In this document: piece after piece, positions 1-9,038 of the stretch
Numbering within the stretch: the first letter of the stretch is position 1
Layout: each line of letters starts with the position of its first letter
Assembly (NCBI GenBank): GCA_037367405.1
Contig: JAZKJV010009774.1
Location: 589,001-653,000, forward strand
DNA: 64,000 bases
Source: Ottelia alismoides
Taxonomy: Eukaryota; Streptophyta; Magnoliopsida; Alismatales; Hydrocharitaceae
Direction of reading: 5' to 3'
Made by a program: the position numbers and the translations under genes
Notes under the pieces: generated by a model
What the model was told of the DNA's origin: nothing
The model's input: only the letters and a program-made list of their open reading frames with translations
Database searches by the model: none

Positions 1-1116
1 CCGCTTGCTTTTGAGGATCAAATAGAAACTGAAGAAGAAATTGATGATGAAGAAGAACTAATTGAGACAGCCATGCTTCCTCCTTCCTCCCTAACCATAA
101 CTATCCCCTTTCCTGGAGCTCTTCACTGAAGAAAGACTCGGTCGCCCACCATCGATCCAGAGCTAGAAAAAATATTCTCAAACATTGTCATCGAAATCCC
201 ACTACTAAAAGCCCTCGAACAAGTCTTAGCCTTCTCCTGCTTCTTAAAGGAAAAATGCACACCAAAGTGGAAATCAAAAGGAAAGAATAAGAAAGATCAA
301 GAAGAGTCTGAAAAGTATGCGCTTCCATGAGCCACATCAAATGCAATTTCCTAATTCTCGCCCATTAAGAAGAAAGATCCAGGGGCACCCTTGGTTAAAT
401 GCATAATCGGTGACTTGACCTTCGAGCGCACTCTGTTGGATAATGATGCCTCGATTAATCTCCTCCCTACTGCTATCCTAGAGCACTTTGACTTAGGGAA
501 ACTAAAACCTATCTCGATGATTTTACAAATGGTTGATCGTTCGGTGAAGAGACCAATAGGGCTTCTTGAGGATGCCATAGTCACCGTTCAAGGACATCAA
601 TTTCCTGTGGACTTCGTTGTGATGGATAGGGATCCCACTAACACACTGAGTGGAACACCCATCATTCTGGAAAGACCCTTCTTAGCTACTGTCAAAGCGC
701 ATTTTGATTATGACAAGGGCAAAGTCGAATTTAAAATCAATGGCAAGATTGTCCATGTTCATCTTGTCATACCCACTTCTGTTGACTCCAAGACCGAAGA
801 CTGTGGTTGGATAGAGAGTTGTGATGTCCTTGACATACAAGATGACTTTTCTCCTATCCATCTCTCGAAAGACCCTTTAGAGGTTAGTCTAAAAATCTCT
901 AGATCCACTTATAAGGATATTTCTCATGAAATTGCCACATACAATTTGAATCTCGTACTCAAAGATCCACCATGCTCTCTCACCGGACAAGAAATTGATG
1001 AGCTTGATCATGCCTGGGACACACTAAACTCTGAACTTAAACTAACCTCAGCCATGATAATGCCCATGATGGAGCCACCTTTTGACACCATTTCTTTGAT
1101 AGATTCTTCAGAATAA
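1..1116 (+). pseudogene. pol: Gypsy-0 aspartic protease and upstream linker (decayed)
   Basis: The first 390 bases read as an acidic linker followed by a conserved pre-protease segment (PLLKALEQ-like), interrupted by stops. An open frame from 391 to 1116 (241 codons) then holds the retropepsin-like domain. Its active-site region reads LLDNDASINLLP, where Athila relatives usually have D-L-G-A or D-S-G; the glycine is replaced by Asp, so activity is doubtful. It is followed by VDRSVKRPIGLLED at about residues 47-60 and ILERPFLAT at about residues 91-99. After residue 120 the sequence is the acidic spacer leading to RT. The ATG at 391 is only the first Met after a stop, not a real start. Confidence 0.85.
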
Positions 1117-2150
1117 ACTACACCTCTTACTCCACCAACATCCATTGTCGAATTGAAACCCCTACCCCAAGATCTGAAGTATGCTTTCCTTGATGATGCA
1201 CACACTCTACCAGTCATCATCAATGCCAACCTAGATCGCACTTAGGAAAGACAACTCATGGAGGTTTTGAAAAGAAATTCCCAGACTATTGGATGGAAGA
1301 TGAATGATTTGAAAAGGAATAAGCCCGACATTCTGTACACACCACATATATCTAGAAAATGATAGTAAACCCTCTCGAGAAATGCAAAGACGGTTAAATA
1401 ACAATCTATGAGAGGTTGTGAAGAATGAAATCTACAAGTGGTCAAGTACATGCATCGTTTATCTTATTGTTGATAGACCTTGGATCAGTCCTCTCCAGGT
1501 TGTCCCAAAGAAAGCTGGATTGACAATTGTCAAAAATGAAAAAGGAAAGGACATACCCACCCGAGTAGCCACATCTTGGAGAGTCTGTGTCGATTATAGG
1601 AAACTCAACAAGGCTACTCGAAAAGCTCATTTCTCGATTCTATTCATTGACCAAATCATCGAAAAACTAGACGGAAAAGAATTCTTCTACTTTTTGGATG
1701 GATATTTCGGTTATAACCAAGTGGCCATAGCACCAGAAGATCAAGACAAAACCACTTTCACTTATCCCTTTGGGACTTATGCCTTTTGCTGCATGCCTTT
1801 CGGATTATGTAATGCCCCAGCAATCTTTCAAAGGTGCATGATGGGAATTTTCACCGATATGATCGGCGATTTCATGGAAGTATTTATGGACGATTTCTCT
1901 ATTTTTAGGGACTCCTTTGAGGAAACACTCGGATTTTTGGATAGAATCCTACAAAAATGCATTGAAGTAAACCTAATATTATCTTGGGAGAAATCACACT
2001 TCATGGTGAAGCAAGGGATTGTGCTGGGACATATTGTGTCAAAGAAGGGGATGGAAGTGGATCCATCGAAAATTGAGACCATCACCCACTTAGGTCCACC
2101 TGTGAATATAAAAAGGAGTTCGGTCATTCCTAGGTCACGTCGGTAAAAAT
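1117..2150 (+). pseudogene. pol: Gypsy-0 reverse transcriptase (decayed)
   Basis: The protease frame continues through a stop into ELKPLPQDLKYAFL, the usual pre-RT segment. A frameshift near 1330-1400 moves the reading into the frame open at 1418-2146. That frame contains VVPKKAG, SWRVCVDYRKLN, the palm segment FLDGYFGYNQVAIAPED, TFTYPFGTYAF, MPFGLCNAPAIFQRCM and the catalytic box VFMDDFSIF, so both catalytic Asp residues of the YVDD-type box remain. It ends in the connection region at HIVSKKGMEVDPSKIE. A further frameshift near 2110-2145 separates it from RNase H. FMDD in place of YVDD is normal for Athila-type RT. Confidence 0.92.
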
Positions 2151-2870
2151 TTACTGCCGATTTATCAAGGATTTCTCGAAAATTTCCTGCCCTCTCACCA
2201 AACTACTTAAAAGGACCAAGATTTCACATTCACCGAGGAAGCATTCGAGTCCTTCAAAACACTAAGGAAAATCATCACCGAAGCATCCATACTACAGCCC
2301 CCTGATTGGAACTGTGAATTTGAAATCATGTGTGATGCTTCTAATTATGTTGTTGGGGCAGTATTGGGTCAATGGAAAGATGGAAAGCCCTATGCCATCC
2401 ACTATGTCAGCAAGACCCTGGATGATGCTCAAAGGAACTACACTCTGACTGAGAAAGAACTGCTGGCTATGGTATTTTCACTAGAGAAATTTCAATCTTA
2501 CATCTTAGGGTCCCATATCATAATCTACACAGACCACTGTGCTCTCAAATACCTCTTCACAAAGAAAGATGCCAAGCCTATACTGATTAGGTGTGTGTTA
2601 TTGCTACAAGAATTTGACCTAGAAATCTGTGACGAAGCAGGAGCAAAGAATGTCGTAGTTGATAACTTATCGAGGCTTCCCTCATCATCTTCACCAAACG
2701 ATAATGTGGTCCCAATTTCTGAAATTTTTCCTGATAAGAATATAATGTCTGTCTCTCAACTCCCTTGGTATGCGGACATCGTCAATTACCTTGCAACTTC
2801 CACATTTCCTGATGACTGGCCGAAACATAAGAGAGACAAAACCAAGGCCCAAGCCCTATATTATCATTAG
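2151..2870 (+). pseudogene. pol: Gypsy-0 RNase H (decayed)
   Basis: After the frameshift, the frame open from 2328 to 2870 holds the Ty3/gypsy RNase H. The expected acidic residues are visible in [41 protein letters not shown] and VVDNLSRLP; the last is usually VADHLSRL. The stretch 2151-2327 carries the RT connection ([17 protein letters not shown]) with stops. The frame stops at 2868-2870 and the same frame continues into the integrase. Confidence 0.9.
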
Positions 2871-3858
2871 GAAGAACCTCTTCTCTTCAAAGAGGGAATT
2901 GATTTAATTTGGAGACGTTGTATCCTTGAATCTGAAGTCTCTAGTGTCTTATCTCACTACCATACTTCTGGGTGTGGAGGACACCATCCAAGGAACCGCA
3001 CAACCGCAAAGGTCTTACAATGCGGTTTCTACTGGCCTAAACTCTTTAAGGATGCCCATCATTTTGCTTAATCTTATCCTACCTATCCGACCAATGGAAC
3101 AATGACCCGACGCAACATGATGCCCCTCCAACCCGTACATATAGTCGAAATCTTTGATACTTGGAGAATAGACTTCATGGGACCTTTCACCACATCACAA
3201 GGCTATCAACATATCCTACTTGTTGTTGACTACGTGTCCCATTGGGTTGAAGCCATTCCCACTCGCGCTGCTAATAGCACCACTGTTGTCAAATTCCTGA
3301 CCAACCTTTTCTCTCGATTTGGATTACCAAAAGTGGGCATTAGTGATGGTGTAACCCACTTTCTGAATGCTTTAGAAAAGAATTTACTTAAGAAGAATGG
3401 AGTCAAACACCGTGTCTCAACCGCCTATCACCCACAGACATATGGAATGGTAGAGCTGTCAAAATTAGAAATCAAGACCATACTCCAGAAAACTATCCGC
3501 TCTGATCGTAAAGACTGGTCTCAACACTTACCTTCTGCTCTCTGGGCCTACCGTACATCCTTCCGCACACCCTTAGGAATAAGCCCATACCGATTGGTCT
3601 ATGGAAAGCCATGCCATTTACCTGTTGAGATTCACCACAAATCACTCTGGGCGATCAAGGCATTAAAAAATGATGAGGCTGGAAAAGGAAGATTATTGGA
3701 TTTATCTGAATTAGAGGAATTAAGATCACAAAATATGGCATGATGCGAACATTTCGAGAAAAACATTTCAGAAAAATGAAAAAGTATGGCTTTTCGATGC
3801 AAAAATAAAATTATTCCCAAGAAAGTTGAGATTGAAGTGGAAAGGACCATATGATATC
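2871..3858 (+). pseudogene. pol: Gypsy-0 integrase (decayed, C-terminally truncated)
   Basis: In frame with RNase H, the zinc-finger region reads SHYHTSGCGGHH and later KVLQCGFYWPKLFKDAHHFA, followed by a stop at about 3070. The open frame 3102-3743 (213 codons) is the catalytic core: first Asp in WRIDFMGPF, second Asp in ISDGVTHFLN, Glu in YHPQTYGMVELSKLE. All three DDE residues are therefore still present. The core ends with LGISPYRLVYGKPCHLPVEI. Another frame at about 3830-3856 shows KWKGPYDI, the C-terminal GPY/F module. Copia LTR A starts right after this, so the end is a break, not a natural terminus. Confidence 0.92.
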
Positions 3859-5612
3859 TCTAGGATTTACAACGATAACTGTTGTAAATTATTTCACAAA
3901 AAATAATTCATAATTATCTTTGTGAAATATTGCAATCATGTCATTTCAAAAATGTGAATCACATTCACATCCCAAAACAAAATGTAAATTATATTTTAAT
4001 TAATCATCCAATGTGAATCCAATTCACATCAATAATTAATTAACAAATATGAATCACAATATGCTCTCTCTAATATATTATAAATCACATTTATAATATA
4101 CCCGATTAATATGGATAGTGTTATCCACATTATTCAATCCATGATAATTAAATCACATTTAATCATCTTGGATCTCTTTTCTCATGTGCCCAAATAATAT
4201 GAATCACATTCACATTATTCACATCTTTAATAATTAAATCACATTTAATTATCTTAGATAGCTCTTCTTATATGGGTAAATAATACGAATCAACTTTATA
4301 TTATATTTTATGATTAAATCACATTTAATCATCCATATCTCAATGTTTGGATATATATAAATCAACAATGGAATCATTCTTGAACACTTTCAAGGATATC
4401 GCGCTTTCTACGTGGATACTTGGAGATAAGGACAATGCGATTGTATTGTTCCACGTATAGTGACTTGGATATTGAGATCACATCTCAAATCCATATCTCG
4501 CGGACCTCCCATGGATGCTTGATTAAATCAATACCACAAAACTAATCTTCTCATTGCATCTGAATCACATTCAGATCAATGTCCAACATTTGGACCAACA
4601 TCAGATCACTTATCTACTGAGAGGAGTCACTAAAATCCATACTCGTTTCATCACTCCCTAGTAATGGAAGCATCATGGTTATACAATCGTTTATGATCAC
4701 ATCACCCTTAGGTATTCATAATACATGTACATCCTGCATACTGGAAGACCTAGATTAAATCCGAAGTTTTATATCTCTTTTATACTGTATCCTTCAAAGT
4801 TTTATCATTAAGTTTCTCATTCGTTCAATGGGAGTTGGTATCGATCATGTACTATCCAAAAGCACATATCATACCTAGGTGTTGATCATATACTTTCTAA
4901 AACATATATCAAGCCTACAAATCCAGTCAAGTTTCCAAAGCGAGACGACCATGCACGGAATTTGATCTTACCAATATCTCATGAGTGAGCTCATGTCTTC
5001 CAATTCAATAAATGAAACTGTATGATCCCTTTGAGAGATCGCATTACTCATATGCCCTTATATGCACACCAGCTCACCGGTATATAGACCTTGATTAGGC
5101 CATCAACCTATCGATCTACCAAATGTACAAAGTCAGACATATAGTAACACATCTGTCTCCAGTCAGAGGATGTGTGCCTATACTGTGACAGCATACGACA
5201 TAGGTCTTTGGTTATCTCGATCTCGTTAAGTCAACTCTTTGACCTAACTAATCTAACACCTCCGAATCTCTATTCCTATGCAGAGGACCTGCATCAAGAG
5301 GTTAATCAGATATCAACCTTTAGAGATAAGGATTGACATCTCCTACTCAAGTTGGAGAACACATCTTAATAATCATTTGATGGTGCCTGATGAGTCCTCA
5401 ATCTAACTCTTTAGATATTCATCCAAGCACCAGCCTCTATGATTCAATAATTGAATCAATAGTTGTATAATCATTAAGATGGCCATGATACGTAACCCTA
5501 ATTGTACTAAGGGACCTATTATGCAAACTAGTTATTCTTCATTTCAGATTAAGGAGTGAATTTCAATAACATTTATTGCATAATGGCTCGTCGTGGGATC
5601 ACATGTCCAACA
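3849..5612 (-). repeat. Copia LTR A (3' LTR, truncated)
   Basis: Aligns by eye with copia LTRs B, C, D and F from the segment beginning with the TTTACAAC...GTTGTAAA motif. On the minus strand the LTR starts at 5612 with TGTTGGACATG and is preceded by a polypurine tract, so it is a 3' LTR. About 900 bp of its minus-strand 3' part (U5, R and the TATA region) are missing at the junction with Gypsy-0. It contains the stem-loop array described under findings, at about 3952-4582. Confidence 0.88.
3952..4582. repeat. Array of about ten stem-loops with TCACA-type centres (LTR A copy)
   Basis: Consecutive short inverted repeats, most centred on AATCACATT or a close variant: 3952-3970, 4011-4029, 4074-4100, 4143-4167, 4193-4219, 4230-4252, about 4275-4300 (imperfect), 4310-4332 and 4553-4582, with further ones at about 4106-4133 and 4563-4600. 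Arms are 7-12 bp and differ from unit to unit, while the 3-5-base centre is mostly shared. The same array is present at about 9950-10590, 25610-26130, 49720-50350, 56610-56920 and 62080-62710. Confidence 0.8.
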
Positions 5613-5625
5613 ATCTCCCACTAGC
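5613..5625 (-). other. Polypurine tract of copia element A-B
   Basis: On the minus strand GCTAGTGGGAGAT lies immediately before the LTR start TGTTGGACATG. This is the classical plant copia polypurine tract that primes plus-strand DNA synthesis. The same site is seen next to LTR C (27105-27117) and LTR F (63733-63745), but not next to LTRs B and D, as expected for 5' LTRs. Confidence 0.8.
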
Positions 5626-6434
5626 TCAAAGAGCCATTAATGGGCTAATCATTAAACCCACACTCATGTGACAATCATAGGCTATTTAATATATGCAGGT
5701 AAGTTGATCAGTTACTCTGTTCCCGAGAGACTATGTCAAGTTCTTTTATGGCACTTGCATATCCCTCACTAACAGTGCTCACATACAATGTGAATATTGC
5801 ATCTTATGCAACCAATACTCAATATTGAGGCAGTCATAATGTCTTTGACAGTACAACTCAACAATCATTTTAACCAGTGTGCAATTTCAATTATCCTAAT
5901 CAGAATACCCTTATTCCCAGAGATCTCTATATCTTAAGGTATCTGCAGTTAAGACCTTTTAGATCACTATCTATAATGTCTTAGGTTCTTGATGATGAGA
6001 CTTTGAGATCATTATCTCTAAGTCTTGTCATTTTTGAAGATATTTTTTCATTACTGCAACTAAGTATTTTATCTCCATAGTAGGATTAGCAACAGTTTAC
6101 TACTCCCACTGAATGGTAGACATCTGGCTTTTCGTACATATCTAGCACATACCAGGCTTTTAGCAATCGATGCATAAGGGAAAGCAGTTTTAGCATCATC
6201 AACACTTGATATGCTATCCCTTCAGATTGATCAGTACCAAATCTTAAGGGAAAGGATCCTTCCTTGGATAGTCCAGGATGTACCAATAATGTGACAATCA
6301 CAATTCTCTCTCTTCTCTTTGCTTCTGAACAACTTCAGAACTAAGATCTAAGAGGTATCCTTGAGATCATATCTCAAGGTATGAAATAGCCAGATCATAA
6401 AACACTTATTATCATCCTTATATCATTCTAAATG
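5613..6434 (-). pseudogene. pol: Copia A-B pol 3' end (RT C-terminus and RNase H, decayed)
   Basis: Minus-strand remnant between the Mutator-like insertion and the polypurine tract. The clearest piece is the frame 6086-6301, ending KPDVYHSVGVVNCC, which matches the copia motif RPDVxYAVGxxSRY at the RT/RNase H border. The remaining ~450 bp towards 5613 aligns with the homologous stretch next to LTR C (27118-27900) and should be RNase H, but the frame is broken throughout and I could not follow the catalytic residues. Confidence 0.7.
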
Positions 6435-6443
6435 ATTATGATA
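6435..6443. repeat. Left 9-bp target site duplication of the Mutator-like element
   Basis: ATTATGATA lies directly before the left terminal inverted repeat. The right copy at 7620-7628 is ATTAGGATA (8/9 identical). The uninterrupted homologous site next to LTR C reads ATTAGGATA at about 27950, which confirms an insertion and shows the left copy mutated later. Confidence 0.85.
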
Positions 6444-6509
6444 GGGATAATTACACCCATAACCCTGAGTAATTCCTCAATCTCAATCATAACCCTGTAT
6501 AATTGCGAA
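6444..6509 (+). repeat. Left terminal inverted repeat of the Mutator-like element
   Basis: 66 bp, the reverse complement of 7554-7619 with three mismatches. The outer ends are GGGATAATTACACCC and, on the other side, GGGTGTAATTATCCC. Confidence 0.9.
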
Positions 6510-6664
6510 TTACACAAAAAACCTCAAAAAGTCACTCCATCTCACACCCATAACCCTCCGTTAGTTTAATACGTTAACTCAACCATAAGGGTGAGTTAAT
6601 CTAACAAATATATCATCTAACGGTTCAGATTTGTCCAAATAAAAAAAAGAAAAAAAGCTGCTAC

Positions 6665-7408
6665 GTTCATCGGTTGCGTGTGCTTGAAGCTCGACGGTAG
6701 ACAGGTGCTTTCACGACGAGAGCATCCACGAGGGGGAGCTCAAGCAGGGGGAGGAGAATCTGGACGCACGCGGGATGGGGGCTCATCGGTTGTGAGGGGC
6801 CGGGGGCTTCGAGCAGGGCGGCAGGAGCGGCTTCGACGGGGGCTTCGAAGCCGGGGGGTGTCAGCACAGGAGGGAGGGGGCTACTTGGGGGACAGGGAGG
6901 GGGCTTTGACGCGGGCGGGGGGAGCAGAGGAGGGAGGGGGCTGCTCGGGGAAAGGAGGGGTTGGTCGGGGAGGGGGGTTCGAGAGTCGGTGCGGGGGGGT
7001 GGGGGAGCTGCTCAGCGGCGACGAGCAGGGAGGGAGAAGCGACGAGCACAGGAGGGAGGGGGCTGCTTGGGGAAAGGAGGGGTTGGTCGGGGAGGGGGGA
7101 TTCGAGAGTCAGCGCGGGGGGTGGGGGAGCTGCTCAACGGCGATGAGCACAGGAGGGAGGGGGCTGCCTGGGGAAAGGAGGGGTTGGTCGGGGAGGGGGC
7201 TTCGACGCGGGCGGGGGGAGCGAGGGCTTCGACGCGGGGGAGGGGGAGGGCTGTCGGCACAGGAGGGAGGGGGTTGCTCGGGGGAAGCGGGGGATTTGCT
7301 TCGAGAGTCGGCGCAGGGGGGGGAGCTGCTCGGCGGCGGTGAGGAGGGAAGGAGAAGCGGCGAGCAGGAAGGAGGGAGGAGCTGCTTGGGGGAGGAGGGG
7401 GAAGAATG
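6665..7408. repeat. GC-rich imperfect tandem repeat (cargo of the Mutator-like element)
   Basis: A G-rich (plus strand) block in which GGAGGGAGGGGG recurs at about 6868, 6928, 7050, 7151 and 7260, each time followed by CTGCTCGGGG-type and GGTTGGTCGGGGAGGGGG-type segments. Spacing is about 60-120 bp. Long frames are open in several phases on both strands, for example a 243-codon Gly/Arg/Glu-rich frame at 6678-7409 and a Pro/Ser-rich 92-codon frame at 7134-7412 on the minus strand. That is expected from the composition and repeats. I cannot show that any of them is a gene; a captured host exon that expanded is one possibility. Confidence 0.8.
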
Positions 7409-7553
7409 ACATGTTTTGTAAATAAATATAACTTTTACGGGTAATTTTGTCTTTGTAAACAGAAACCGTTAACTATAACGTGTACCCCAAACGGATTATA
7501 ACACAGGGTTATGTCGTGTAAGAGTTAAGCATTACTCGGGGTTTCCCATGTAC

Positions 7554-7619
7554 TTCGCGATTATGCAGGGTTATGATTGAGATTGAGGAATTACTCAGAG
7601 TTATGGGTGTAATTATCCC
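7554..7619 (-). repeat. Right terminal inverted repeat of the Mutator-like element
   Basis: 66 bp, paired with 6444-6509 and followed directly by the 9-bp duplication at 7620-7628. Confidence 0.9.
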
Positions 7620-7628
7620 ATTAGGATA

Positions 7629-9038
7629 TTATCTACATTTAGCACGATGAACATATTGGTACTCCCGTTAAGCTTCACATGGTTCATCAAGATTCTAATT
7701 GAAATCATAACATCTATAATTTCATCAAATCTTATGTTCCAACTACAAGATGCTTATTTGAGTCCATAGATGGAGTTCTTCAACTTGCACACCTTGCTTT
7801 CCTCAACTATGAATCCCTGGGGCTACTACTTATTAATATCCCCGGATTGGTATTCATAGAGGAATGCAATCTTGACTTCCATCTTGAAGATGTCAAAGTC
7901 AAGTTGTACAACTATAGTTAGCAATATTCTGATGGGTTTAAGAATGTTCAGTGAAGAAGAAGTCTCATCGCAAGCGATGTCTTCTCTTCGTGTGTATCTT
8001 GTGGATACGAGCTGTGCTTTGAAGGTGTTTACCTTCTCATCAGGTTCCCTCTTTCTCTTGAAGATCCATTTATATCTTAACGGGTCTTACCCTTATAGGC
8101 GGATCCTCGAGGGTCCATATACAATACTTGTATATGAAGTCTACATTTAGACTTTACTTCTAACATTCATCTCTCCATGTCATGATCTTTAGAAGCTTCA
8201 TTATATGAATTCAGCTCATTGTCAGACTTATCTGGCACATGGAATTGATCTTAAAACTCATTTGAATAGGTATTAGTGTTTCATATTTAGTTGTCCTTTT
8301 AGTTTCTGACTTAAGAAGCCTCGTTATCTTCTCAATATTCTATGAGTTCCTTCACTTCATTTTCATCTTGAGTCTCAAGAAAGTCATCATCTTAGAATCA
8401 TATTCTTAGAGATGAAATTCTTTAAGAATCTCAAGGTCAAAGAGTAGGCATCCAATACCATTCTTTATTTTCCTAATGAAATAGCATTCTCTGGTGCTAG
8501 ATTACAGCTTACTTGCATGGAACCTTACTAAGGATATATATTGTAGTCTCTACTACATATATATACCTTGGAAACTAAGAGATAACTATGCTAAGATTAA
8601 TCATTTATCAAATCATGTCACACATGATCTAATTGTATCTCCCTACAACTTCATTGAGTTTAGGTGTATTAGGAGAAGTGAGATAGGAATGATATTTCTA
8701 TCTCCATAAGATATTCCTTGAATTCATCTAATAGGTACTTGCTACCTAGGTTAGATTAAATTCATTTCATCTTCCTTCAAACTTTGGTTCTAAACCAAAA
8801 TTGTGAAATCTTTGAACATTTCAAAGGTTTCAAAGGTGAAAGGAAGGAATCTCATATCTCAAATAATCATCGAATGATATCACATATCATCAATGTTTAT
8901 TATGATGCAAATGATCCACATACATCAATATGTATAAGATATTGAATACCTTGGCATCTTACACAATTCTTAGAGAAGAGTGTATTGGACATATTTACTT
9001 TGAATACGATATTCACAAGTATGTAAGATTTGAAGAGT
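7629..9038 (-). pseudogene. pol: Copia A-B pol (RT N-terminal part and integrase remains, decayed)
   Basis: Minus-strand continuation of the copia internal region on the far side of the Mutator-like element. Around 7625-7660 the RT catalytic box region reads FIVLNVDNILI, where YVDD would be expected, so two box residues are changed. Around 8000-8070 the segment WIFKRKREPDEK is the copia RT N-terminal motif. The rest, 8070-9038, aligns with 28400-29345 next to LTR C and corresponds to integrase, but is full of stops. At about 9038 it stops abruptly inside the integrase zinc-finger region and runs into LTR B. Gag, the leader and the primer site are missing, which points to an internal deletion. 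Confidence 0.75.

Larger units (their letters stand above)
1..3858 (+). mobile_element. Gypsy-0: Athila-like Ty3/gypsy pol relic without LTRs
   Basis: Plus-strand remnant of an LTR retrotransposon. Reading left to right it shows a protease-like region, RT, RNase H and integrase, the domain order of Ty3/gypsy. The RT box reads FMDD followed by FSIF, and the protease has the VDRSVKRPIG flap-like and ILERPFL motifs typical of the Athila lineage. The left end lies outside the window. The right end stops inside the integrase C-terminal module, where it joins copia LTR A. No LTR, primer site or polypurine tract is visible. Several stops and frameshifts make it inactive. Confidence 0.93.
6444..7619. 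mobile_element. Non-autonomous Mutator-like element (Pack-MULE-like) with GC-rich cargo
   Basis: A 1,176-bp element bounded by 66-bp terminal inverted repeats, 6444-6509 and 7554-7619, that differ at only three positions by eye. It starts GGGATAATTACACCCATAAC and is flanked by a 9-bp duplication; both traits are characteristic of Mutator-like DNA transposons. There is no transposase frame. The centre is extremely GC-rich and built from imperfect tandem repeats. The element interrupts a copia RT at its catalytic box region. The homologous copia copy at 27.9 kb lacks it. Confidence 0.88.

Noticed and set aside
3952..4582. CRISPR-like array of regularly repeated palindromes
   Set aside because: The repeats are not identical units, the spacing is irregular, and the array lies in the LTR of a plant retrotransposon.
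6678..7409. 243-codon Gly/Arg/Glu-rich open frame in the Mutator-like element
   Set aside because: The block is GC-rich and tandemly repeated, and several phases on both strands are open. No domain or start context supports translation, so it is listed as repeat cargo.
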